A stretch of DNA of 64,000 nt from Streptomyces sp. Tue 6430 (lineage in GTDB: Bacteria > Actinomycetota > Actinomycetes > Streptomycetales > Streptomycetaceae): positions 248,001 to 312,000 of the forward strand of contig JAKGSH010000010.1 in the NCBI GenBank assembly GCA_021568835.1. The letters run 5' to 3'. Of this stretch, positions 9,249 to 17,441 are shown one piece after another. The notes under the pieces were generated by a model, which saw nothing but the letters and a program-made list of their open reading frames with translations, did not search any database and was not told where the DNA came from. The position numbers were made by a program, and so were the translations under genes. Each line of letters starts with the position of its first letter. Position 1 is the first letter of the stretch.

Positions 9249-9313
9249 CGCTGCGGCGTTCCCGTAGGTGTGGCGGTGCACACCGGCAGGTTCCCGTTCC
9301 AGGAGGCCCACCC

Positions 9314-10888
9314 ATGTCCCACCGTCCACTCCCCGGACGCCGCAGCGTGCTGCGCGGCTCGCTCGCCGCGTCCGCCGCCCTGACCCTGCCCGTCGGCCTC
9401 GGCGCGGCGCCCGCCCTCGCCCTGTCGGGGCGGCCCCGCGCGGGGTGGGGTGTGCAGACCGGGGACGTGACCGCGAACTCCGGCCTGGTGTGGGTCCGTT
9501 CCGACCGGCCGGCGCGAATGATCGTCGAGACGTCGGCGACGGAGTCGTTCCGCAACGCGCGCCGCTGGCGCGGTCCGCTGCTCGGCGCCGGAACGGACTT
9601 CACCGGCACGACCCGGCTGCACGGGCTGCCGTCCGGCCAGGAGATCCACTACCGCGTGCTGCTGGCCGACCCGGAGGACCCGCGCCGTACCGGCGAGCCG
9701 GTCGCCGGCTCCTTCCGGACCGTGTCCGCGCGGCGGCGCGACGGCGTGCGGTTCGTCTGGTCCGGCGATCTGGCCGGGCAGGGCTGGGGCATCAACCCGG
9801 AGCTGGGCGGTTACCGGATCTACGACGCGATGGCCGCGCTCGACCCGGACTTCTTCCTGTGCAGCGGGGACAACATCTACGCCGACGGTCCGATCGGCGC
9901 GACGGTGGCACTGCCCGACGGGCGCACCTGGCGGAACGTCACCACGGAGGAGAAGTCCAAGGTCGCCGAGACCCTGGCGGAGTTCCGCGGCAACTTCCGC
10001 TACAACCTGCTGGACGAGAACCTGCGGGCGTTCAACGCGCGCGTGCCCTCCATCGTCCAGTGGGACGACCACGAGGTCACCAACAACTGGTACCCGGGCG
10101 AGATCCTCGCCGACGCGCGGTACACCGAGAAGAGCGTCGACGTGCTGGCCGCCCGCGCCCGGCAGGCGTTCTCCGAGTACTTCCCGATCTCCACGCTGCG
10201 CCGCCCGGACGGTCGCGTCTACCGGGTTCAGCACCACGGCCCCCTGCTGGACGTGTTCGTCCTGGACATGCGCACCCACCGCAACGCCAACTCCCCCGAC
10301 GACCAGGGCACGGACGACCGGGGCATCCTCGGCGAGGAGCAGTTGGCGTGGCTCCAGCGCGAACTGTCCCGCTCCCGGGCGGTGTGGAAGGTGATCGCCT
10401 CCGACATGCCGCTCGGCCTGGTCGTGCCCGACGCCACGGACGGCAGGCCGAACATCGAGGCCGTCGCCCAGGGCGACCCGGGCGTGCCGCTCGGCCGTGA
10501 ACTGCAGATCGCCGAACTGCTGCGGTTCGTCAAGCACCGGCGGATCACCGGTACGGTCTGGCTCACGGCCGACGTGCACTACACCTCGGCCCAGCACTAC
10601 GACCCGTCGCGGGCGGCGTTCAAGGACTTCGCGCCGTTCTGGGAGTTCGTCTCCGGGCCGCTCAACGCGGGCGCCTTCCCGGCGAACGCGCTGGACGGCA
10701 CGTTCGGCCCGGACCGGGTCTTCGTCAAGGCCCCCACCACCGCCAACGTCTCCCCGGCCGGCGGCTACCAGTTCTTCGGCGAGGTCGACATCGACGGCGG
10801 GAGCGGGGAGCTGACCGTGCGGCTGCGCGAGCAGGACGGCACCGTGCTGTTCACCAAGGTGCTCCAGCCGGGCCGGGTCGGTCAGTGA
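9314..10888 (+). CDS. phoD: Secreted alkaline phosphatase/phosphodiesterase, PhoD family
   Basis: 524 aa. A twin-arginine leader (GRRSVLRGSLAASAALTLP, then AxA at about 33-38) exports the folded protein. An N-terminal PhoD_N domain (GVQTGDVTANSGLVWVRSD) is followed by the metallophosphatase core with FVWSGDLAGQGWG, FFLCSGDNIYADG, QWDDHEVTNNW and LTADVHYTSA metal-site motifs. Enzymes of this family release phosphate from phosphodiesters and monoesters outside the cell using Ca/Fe. ATG at 9314 follows AGGAGG. The PHO box upstream and a strong terminator downstream mark a monocistronic, phosphate-regulated gene. The symbol is assigned by family and context. Confidence 0.9.
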   Translation: MSHRPLPGRRSVLRGSLAASAALTLPVGLGAAPALALSGRPRAGWGVQTGDVTANSGLVWVRSDRPARMIVETSATESFRNARRWRGPLLGAGTDFTGTTRLHGLPSGQEIHYRVLLADPEDPRRTGEPVAGSFRTVSARRRDGVRFVWSGDLAGQGWGINPELGGYRIYDAMAALDPDFFLCSGDNIYADGPIGATVALPDGRTWRNVTTEEKSKVAETLAEFRGNFRYNLLDENLRAFNARVPSIVQWDDHEVTNNWYPGEILADARYTEKSVDVLAARARQAFSEYFPISTLRRPDGRVYRVQHHGPLLDVFVLDMRTHRNANSPDDQGTDDRGILGEEQLAWLQRELSRSRAVWKVIASDMPLGLVVPDATDGRPNIEAVAQGDPGVPLGRELQIAELLRFVKHRRITGTVWLTADVHYTSAQHYDPSRAAFKDFAPFWEFVSGPLNAGAFPANALDGTFGPDRVFVKAPTTANVSPAGGYQFFGEVDIDGGSGELTVRLREQDGTVLFTKVLQPGRVGQ

Positions 10889-10917
10889 CCCCTCTGTCCT
10901 GAACTCCCCTGTCCTGG

Positions 10918-10962
10918 AAGGCGCTCCGCGCACCGGCGTCATCTCCCGGTGCGCGGCGCCTT
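10918..10962 (+). terminator. Hairpin terminator after phoD
   Basis: Long stem AAGGCGC-(T)-CCGCGCACCGG / CCGGTGCGCGG-CGCCTT with one bulged base and a 9-nt loop, 30 bp after the phoD stop. Confidence 0.8.
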
Positions 10963-11079
10963 CGGAGCGGGGCCGCGACCCAGGACATCAAAGAATCAAT
11001 AAAAAGGACAAATGTCTCCTTTACCCATCGGTCACAAACCGTTCGTGATCACGCAACACCATTCCTTCACAGTGGCTGC

Positions 11080-12501
11080 ATGACTCGAGACATGTCTGAT
11101 GTGACGCGGGCGAAGCACGGCCGCCCGGTGCACCACTGGCGGCGGGACGTCGTGGAGCTCGCCGCCCTGTTCACGGCGGTCGCGGTGGCCGACGTGGTCG
11201 CGGGCCTCGTGGGCCACGGCCCGCAGGGCCCGCGACTGCTGGTGATCTCGGCGGCCGCCCTGGTCGCCACGGCCGGATTCCACGTCTGGTGGTCACGACG
11301 CCACAGCCACGCACCCCCCACCGGCGATACCGATGCCCGGCCGCCCTCCACCGAGGCGCAGGCCGGGCCGTCCGGACTCCCGACGGCGTCGCCGGGGAGA
11401 GCGCCCTGTGGCGGATGCGGACGACGGTGAAGGACGCTCCCGGCTCGCTGGCCGCGCTGTGCGCGGCGCTGGCGGAGCACCGGGTCGACATCCTGAGCCT
11501 CCAGACGCACCCGCTGGGCCGGACACCGTGGACGAGTTCCTGCTGCGGGCGCCCGGTGCGCTCGCGGCGGCCGGGATCAGCCGGGCCGTGGCACGGGCGG
11601 GCGGCTCCGGCACCTGGATCGAGCGGGCCGACGCCCACGACCTGGTGGACGCCCCGACCCGGGTGCTGGGGCTGGCCACCCGGACCGCGCTGGACGCCGC
11701 CGAACTGCCTCTGGCGCTGCGCCAGTTGCTGGGCCGCTGCACGATCCGCTCACTGCCCGCCGCGGTGCGCGGCGGGGGCTCGGGCCGGAGGGCGTACCCG
11801 TGGAAGGGGTCCTGGAGGACACCGTGATGCGCCTGCGGGCGCCGGAGGGCGGAGTGATCACCGTGGAGCGGCCGTACCTGCCGTTCACCCCGACCGAGTT
11901 CGCGCGGGCGCGGGCCCTGGTGGAGCTGGACGCCCGGCTGGGCCCGCGCGTCCCGCCGGGCCAGGACGTGCTGACGCTCCCCGAGGGCAACGCCATCACC
12001 GTGCGCCGCGCCGACCCCGGTGACCTGGCGGCGGCGAAGGCGATGCACGAGCGCTGCTCGCCGCGCACCCTCGGCATGCGCTACCACGGGCCGGTCGGCG
12101 ACGCCGACCGCTACCTCAAGCACCTGCTCAGCCCGCGTTTCGGCCGCACCCTCGCCGTGCAGACCGCGTCGGGGCGCGTCGTCGGCCTCGGCCACCTGCT
12201 GTGGGACGGCGACGAGACGGAGGTCGCGCTGCTCGTCGAGGACGAGTGGCAGCGGCGCGGCATCGGCGCCGAACTGCTCGGCAGGCTGGTCGCGATGGCC
12301 GTCGAGGCGGGCTGCGAGAGCGTGTACGCGGTGACGCAGGCCTCCAACACCGGCATGGTCGCCGCCATGCGCGGCCTCGGCCTCCCGCTCGACTACCAGA
12401 TCGAGGAGGGCACCCTCGTCATCACCGCCCGCCTGGACACGGCCGCCGCCGGCGCCCGGCAGGCGTACGGGCGGCCCGCGGAGCGGATCGTCCGCGACTG
12501 A
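11080..12501 (+). CDS. Two-TM / ACT / GNAT acetyltransferase-like protein (three apparent frameshifts)
   Basis: Restored length is ~474 aa. The N-terminus has a basic segment and two predicted membrane helices (VVELAALFTAVAVADVVAGL and RLLVISAAALVATAGFHVW). An ACT-like domain follows (ALWRMRTTVKDAPGSLAALC, then HRVDILSLQTHPLG), then a linker and a C-terminal GNAT domain with the acetyl-CoA loop EDEWQRRGIGAELLGRL and YAVTQASNTGMVAAMR. Frames switch at GGGG 11394-11397, CC 11519-11520 and CC 11785-11786; all three are repaired by one base each. ATG 11080 and ATG 11092 are both usable. An AT-rich leader (10980-11075) supplies the promoter. The ACT domain suggests amino-acid control of acetylation. 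Substrate unknown. Confidence 0.8.
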
Positions 12502-12710
12502 GCCGGACGCCGTCGAAGGCCTCGGTGGCCTGCGGCCGGACGACGGACGACGGGCGGCGGGCGACGGGCGGCGGGCGACGGACGGCGGGCGACGGACGGC
12601 CGGCGACCACCCGACGGCGGCCCGGACGCCGACGGCGAACGACGGACGGCCCGGCGACAGGACGGTCGCCGGGCCGTCCGTCCCCCTCCCCGGGAAACGG
12701 AAGCCGGACG
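12502..12710. repeat. Low-complexity GC repeat between convergent genes
   Basis: From about 12540 to 12660 the DNA is built from irregular copies of GACGGGCGGCGGGC and GACGGACGGCGGGC (roughly 13-14 bp). No ORF or unique spacers are present, so it is not a CRISPR array. It may act as a transcription barrier between the two converging genes. Confidence 0.6.
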
Positions 12711-13928
12711 TCAGCTCACCGTGACCACGGACCCGTTCAGCGCGGCGTCCAGGTCCGTCCACAGGTCGTCGACGTCCTCCAGGCCCACCGACATCCGCAG
12801 CAGCCGGTCGCTCACCCCGGCTCCCCTGCGGTCCTCCGCGCCCACGATCCGGTGGCTGATGGACGCCGGATGCTGGATGAGGGTGTCGACGCTGCCGAGG
12901 CTCACGGCCGGGGTGATCAGGCGCACCCCGGCGATCACCTCGTGCGGGTCGCCGTGCACCTCGAAGGCGACCATCGCGCCGCCGATCCGCGGGTAGTGCA
13001 CGCGTGCCACGCGCGGGTCGGCGGTCAGGCGGCGGGCCAGTTCGGCGGCCGTCGCGGAGGCGGCCCGCACCCGGACCGGAAGCGTCGACAGGCCCCTCAG
13101 CAGCAGGTATCCGGCCAGCGGGTGCAGCACCCCGCCGGTGGCGAAACGTATCTGCCGCAGCAGTCCGGCGAACTCCTCGTCGCAGGCCACCACGCCCGCC
13201 AGGACGTCCCCGTGGCCACCGAGGTACTTCGTCGCGCTGTGCAGCACCAGCCGCGCGCCCTGCTCGGCGGGGCGTTGCAGCACCGGCGTGGCGAAGGTGT
13301 TGTCGACGAGCAGCGGCACCGAGCCGCAGGAGTGCGCGACCGCCCGCAGATCCACCTCGGCGAGGGTCGGGTTGGCGGGCGACTCGACCATGACCAGGCC
13401 CGTGTCCGGGCGCAGCGCGTCCGCGATCCCGGCCGGGTCGGTCCAGGTCACCTCCGTGCCGAGCAGCCCGGCGGTCAGCAGGTGGTCGCTGCACCCGTAC
13501 AGCGGGCGGACCGCGACCACGTGCCGCAGGCCCAGGGAGGCGCGGGCCAGCAGCACCGCGCTCAGCGCGGCCATGCCGCTGGCGAACGCGACCGCGCTCG
13601 CGGTGCCCTCCAGCCGGGCCAGCGCGGTCTCGAAGCGGGCGACGGTCGGATTGCCGAGCCGGCCGTAGACCGGCGGGCCCTCCGGTTCGGCGCCGGTCGC
13701 CGCGAACGCGTCGATGCGAGCGGCCTCGGCGCGGCTGTCGTAGGAGGGGTAGGTGGTGGACAGGTCGATGGGCGGGGCGTGCAGGCCCTGGCGGGCCAGG
13801 TCGTCCCGCCCGGCGTGCACGGCCTCGGTGGCCAGTGCGCGGGGCGCTTCGGAGGTGCGTACGTCGTCGTACGCGCGCGTGCCCGCCGGGTCCGGGTACG
13901 CGCGGGTGCTCGCTGCGGCTGAGTCCAT
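12711..13928 (-). CDS. Cys/Met-metabolism PLP enzyme (cystathionine/methionine gamma-lyase type)
   Basis: 405 aa member of the trans-sulfuration family: PVYGRLGNPTVARFE, SGMAALSAVLLA, the Asp in VDNTFATPVLQRP and the PLP lysine in HSATKYLGGHGDVLAGV. The C-terminus carries SLGSVDTLIQHPASISH and SVGLEDVDDLWTDL. It would cleave or replace the gamma-substituent of sulfur amino acids; lyase versus synthase cannot be settled by eye. ATG at 13928 was chosen because the frame upstream only shadows the divergent Lrp gene. A 60-bp divergent gap to the Lrp/AsnC gene indicates control by that regulator. Confidence 0.9.
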   Translation of the reverse strand: MDSAAASTRAYPDPAGTRAYDDVRTSEAPRALATEAVHAGRDDLARQGLHAPPIDLSTTYPSYDSRAEAARIDAFAATGAEPEGPPVYGRLGNPTVARFETALARLEGTASAVAFASGMAALSAVLLARASLGLRHVVAVRPLYGCSDHLLTAGLLGTEVTWTDPAGIADALRPDTGLVMVESPANPTLAEVDLRAVAHSCGSVPLLVDNTFATPVLQRPAEQGARLVLHSATKYLGGHGDVLAGVVACDEEFAGLLRQIRFATGGVLHPLAGYLLLRGLSTLPVRVRAASATAAELARRLTADPRVARVHYPRIGGAMVAFEVHGDPHEVIAGVRLITPAVSLGSVDTLIQHPASISHRIVGAEDRRGAGVSDRLLRMSVGLEDVDDLWTDLDAALNGSVVTVS

Positions 13929-13988
13929 GGACGGCAGGGTGAACAACGGGCGGTCCCCACGGGGCGGAGGCCGTGCTACGTTCGGCCG

Positions 13989-14480
13989 ATGGCCGAATCC
14001 GTCGTACTCGATCCGGTGGACCTCCAACTGCTGCGGCTGCTTCAGAACGACGCCCGGACGACCTACCGCGACCTCGCCGCACAGGTCGGGCTCGCGCCGT
14101 CGACCTGCCTGGACCGGGTGACGCGGCTGCGCCGCTCCGGCGTGATCCTCGGCAACCGGCTGCGACTCGATCCGGCCAAGCTGGGGCGGGGACTGCAGGC
14201 GCTGCTGTCCGTGCAGGTGAGGCCGCACCGGCGGGAACTGGTGGGGCCGTTCGTGGAGCGCATCCGGGGGCTGCCGGAGGCGCTGACCGTCTTCCACCTC
14301 ACCGGGCCCGACGACTACCTCGTGCATGTGGCCGTCGCGGACATGGCCGACCTCCAGCGACTGGTGCTCGACGAGTTCACGGCACGCCGGGAGGTGGCCC
14401 GGGTCGAGACCCGGCTGATCTTCCAGCAGTGGGACTGCGGACCGCTGCTGCCACCGACGGCTTCGGGTCAAACGCCGTGA
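13989..14480 (+). CDS. Lrp/AsnC-family regulator
   Basis: 163 aa. HTH_AsnC lies at residues 9-55 (LDPVDLQLLRLLQNDAR, TYRDLAAQVGLAPSTCLDRV) and an AsnC ligand domain at 70-145. It is divergently arranged with the Cys/Met PLP lyase, so it is probably a local regulator answering to a sulfur or branched amino acid. The adjacent downstream gene starts 33 bp later on the same strand. Confidence 0.92.
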   Translation: MAESVVLDPVDLQLLRLLQNDARTTYRDLAAQVGLAPSTCLDRVTRLRRSGVILGNRLRLDPAKLGRGLQALLSVQVRPHRRELVGPFVERIRGLPEALTVFHLTGPDDYLVHVAVADMADLQRLVLDEFTARREVARVETRLIFQQWDCGPLLPPTASGQTP

Positions 14481-14513
14481 CGCGCGGCACCGCCGCGTAC
14501 GAGGATGGTGTCC

Positions 14514-16204
14514 ATGTCACAGACCAACAGCCCGCTGCCCCGTGCGGTCGCCGACGCCTACGTCGACGACCTCATCGCCCTCGACCCGGTGACCGGAACC
14601 TTCCTCGGCGTGCAGGAGAGTTCGAGCCGTCTGCCCGACTTCTCGCCGGCGGGGCAGGAGGCGCGCGCGCGACTCGCGCGCGACACGCTGGCCAAGCTCG
14701 ACGAAGCGGAACGCGCGCCCGGCGCGGACAGTGACATCGAGCGCCGGTGCGCACGCCTGCTGCGCGAGCGGCTGACCGCCCAGCTCGCCGTCCACGAGGC
14801 CGAGGAGGGCCTGCGCGAGGTCAGCAACCTGTCCTCGCCGGCCCACCAGGTGCGCGAGGTGTTCACCGTGACGCCCACGGAGACCGAGGCGGACTGGACG
14901 GCGATCGCCGAGCGGCTGCGCGCGGTCCCGGCGGCGCTGGCGGGCTACCGCCAGTCCCTGGCGCTCGGCCTGGAGCGCAAGCTGTACGGGGCGCCCCGGC
15001 CGGCGGTCACCTTCACGGGGCAGCTCTCGGAGTGGACGGACACCGACGGTTCGGGTCGCGGCTGGTTCGAGGACTTCGTCTCCGCCGGCCCGAGGCGCTG
15101 CGCGCCGAACTGGAGCAGGCGGCCCGCACCGCGAACGCCGCCCTGGGCGAACTGCGGGACTGGATGCGGGACGTGTACGTGCCGGCCGTGCAGGGCGCCC
15201 CGGACACCGTCGGCCGGGAGCGGTACGCCCGCTGGGCGCGCTACTACAACGGCACCGACCTCGACCTCGACGAGGCGTACGCCTACGGCTGGGCCGAGTA
15301 CCACCGGCTCCTCGCCGAGATGCGGCAGGAGGCGGAGAGGATCCTGCCGGGCGCCGCGACGCCGTGGGTGGCTCTCGCGCACCTCGACGAGCACGGCAGG
15401 CACATCGAGGGCGTCGAGGAGCTCCGCGACTGGCTCCAGGGACTCATGGACCAGGCCATCGACGCGCTGGACGGCACCCACTTCGAACTCGCCGAACCGG
15501 TAAGGAAGGTGGAGTCGTGCGTCGCGCCGCCCGGCGGCGCCGCGGCCCCCTACTACACGCCGCCGTCCGAGGACTTCTCCCGCCCCGGCCGCACCTGGCT
15601 GCCGACCATGGGCCTGACCCGCTTCCCGGTCTACGACCTGGTCTCCACCTGGTACCACGAGGGGGTCCCCGGCCATCACCTCCAGCTCGCCCAGTGGACC
15701 TACGTGGTCAAGGACCTCTCCCGCTACCAGGCCACCGTGGGCATGGTCAGCGCCAACGCCGAGGGCTGGGCGCTGTACGCGGAGCGGCTGATGGACGAGC
15801 TGGGCTTCCTCACGGACGCCGAGCAGCGCCTCGGCTACCTGGACGCGCAGATGCTGCGCGCCGTGCGCGTCATCATCGACATCGGCATGCACGCGGAGCT
15901 GGAGATCCCGGCCGACTCCCCGTTCCGGCCCGGCGAGCGCTGGACGCCGGAGCTGGCCGAGGAGTTCTTCAACGCGCACAGCAGCCGCCCCGGGGACTAC
16001 GTGGCGAGCGAGCTGACCCGCTACCTGAGCATCCCCGGCCAGGCGATCGGCTACAAGCTCGGCGAACGCGCCTGGCTGCTGGGCCGGGAGCGCGCCCGGG
16101 CCCGTCACGGTGACGCCTTCGACCTCAAGTCGTGGCACATGGCGGCCCTTTCGCAGGGCTCCCTGGGCCTGGACGACCTGGTGGACGAGCTGGCACGGCT
16201 CTGA
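14514..16204 (+). CDS. DUF885 family protein (metallopeptidase-like; one apparent frameshift)
   Basis: About 563 aa. DUF885 proteins are alpha-helical and carry a zinc-peptidase-like motif; here it is WYHEGVPGHHLQLAQWTYV near residue 385, with a downstream Glu in NAEGWALYAERLMDELG. No signal peptide is seen, so the protein is cytoplasmic. The start at 14514 is favoured over ATG 14505 because GAGG lies 9 bp upstream of it. The frame breaks in FVSAGP|EALRAELEQA. One C added to CCC at 15089-15091 restores it. The substrate is unknown; peptide or dipeptide-like activity is inference from the motif. Confidence 0.83.
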
Positions 16205-16260
16205 CACCGGCGGGTCCCGCCCGCCCCGCCACCGCCCCGCCCCGGCCGGCCGGCCGTCGT

Positions 16261-16874
16261 TCAGCAGCCGCAGTCCGCCGTTTCCACCGGGGAGGTGAGC
16301 GGGTCGGCGCCGCGCCGCCCGGGGCCCTGCCGGGTCTCGAACGCGAAGCCCTCGCGCACCCAGTACTCGAAGCCGCCCAGCATCTCCTTGACCCGGTAGC
16401 CGAGTTCGGCGAGGGCGAGGGCGGCCCGGGTGGCGCCGTTGCAGCCGGGGCCCCAGCAGTACGTCACCACCGGCACGTCCTTGTCGAGGAGCTGCCCGGC
16501 CCGTTCGGCGATGAGCGCGGTCGGCAGGTGGACGGCGCCGGGGATGTGGCCCTGGTCCCAGGACTCGGTGGAGCGGGAGTCCAGGACGACGAAGCCGGGG
16601 TCGCCGCCGGCCTCGAGCGCGGCGGCCACGTCGGAGACGTCGGCGTGGAAGACGAGGGAGGCCCGGAAGTGGGCGGCGGCGTCGGCCGGGGCGGCGGGGG
16701 CGAACCGCAGGACGCGGTCGGCGGCGGCCGGCGAGGGGGCGGTCGTCGCCGCGGCGTCCGCGGGAGCGGCGAGGGCGGCGGCCGTGGTGGTGGCGGTCGT
16801 GGCGGCGGGGGCGGGCGCGGCGGTGGCGGCGGGGTGGTGGTGGCGGGGGTGGTGGTGGCGGGGGTGGCGGTCAT
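16261..16874 (-). CDS. Rhodanese-domain sulfurtransferase (one apparent frameshift)
   Basis: About 204 aa. The single rhodanese domain has VLDSRSTESWDQGHIPGAVHLP and the active-site loop VVTYCWGPGCNGATRAALAL, whose first Cys is the expected persulfide carrier. It starts MTATPATTTPATTTP. A low-complexity Ala/Thr/Pro linker follows, in which GGGG at 16831-16834 (plus strand) needs one more base to keep the frame open into the domain. The C-terminus ends in a Cys pair (TADCGC). It is divergent from an Lrp/AsnC gene 120 bp away, which is probably its regulator. Sulfur trafficking is the likely role. Confidence 0.85.
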
Positions 16875-16994
16875 CTGCGGGCCTCTCGGTGCGGTGGCGA
16901 TGACCGGAAATCTACGGCCGGGAGCGCCCCGCTGAAGGGCCGTTCCCCGGCATGGAGCTTGCCGGGCCGGGGATTCCCCTGGTATCCCTCGGGA

Positions 16995-17441
16995 ATGACC
17001 GTGTATTCCCCGGACGCCACCGACTGGCGCATCCTCGAGGTCCTCCAGCGGGAGGGCCGGGCCAGTTTCGCCGACCTGGCGCGGGCCGTGTCGATGTCCG
17101 CGAGCGCGGTCACCGAACGGGTGCGACGGCTGGAGGAGGCGGGCGTCATCCAGGGGTACGCGGCGGTCGTGGACCCCGAGCGGCTGGGGCTGTCGATCCT
17201 GGCGTTCGTGCGGCTGCGCTACCCCCACGGCAACTACAAGCCCTTCCACGACCTCGTGGCCGTCACGCCCGAGATCCTGGAGGCGCACCACGTCACGGGC
17301 GACGACTGCTTCGTCATCAAGGTCGCCGCCCGCTCCATGCGGCACCTGGAGGAGCTGACGGGGAAGATCGGCGGCCTGGGGTCGGTCACGACCAGTGTCG
17401 TCTACTCCTCGCCGCTGCCCCGGCGCCCGCTCGGTCACTGA
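16995..17441 (+). CDS. Lrp/AsnC-family regulator
   Basis: 148 aa, AsnC HTH (WRILEVLQREGRASFADLAR, MSASAVTERVRRLEEAG) followed by an effector domain (LSILAFVRLRYPHGNYKPFH, EAHHVTGDDCFVIKVAA). ATG 16995 was chosen over the earlier in-frame ATG at 16959, which has no ribosome-binding site and adds unconserved residues. It is divergent from the rhodanese gene and overlaps the 3' end of sbcC by 7 bp in convergent orientation. Confidence 0.92.
   Translation: MTVYSPDATDWRILEVLQREGRASFADLARAVSMSASAVTERVRRLEEAGVIQGYAAVVDPERLGLSILAFVRLRYPHGNYKPFHDLVAVTPEILEAHHVTGDDCFVIKVAARSMRHLEELTGKIGGLGSVTTSVVYSSPLPRRPLGH

Noticed and set aside
12540..12660. CRISPR-like array
   Set aside because: The repeat units are short and run together without unique spacers, and there are no cas genes.
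16464..17438. Long proline-rich protein antisense to the second Lrp gene
   Set aside because: It is the wrong frame of the rhodanese leader followed by antisense sequence.
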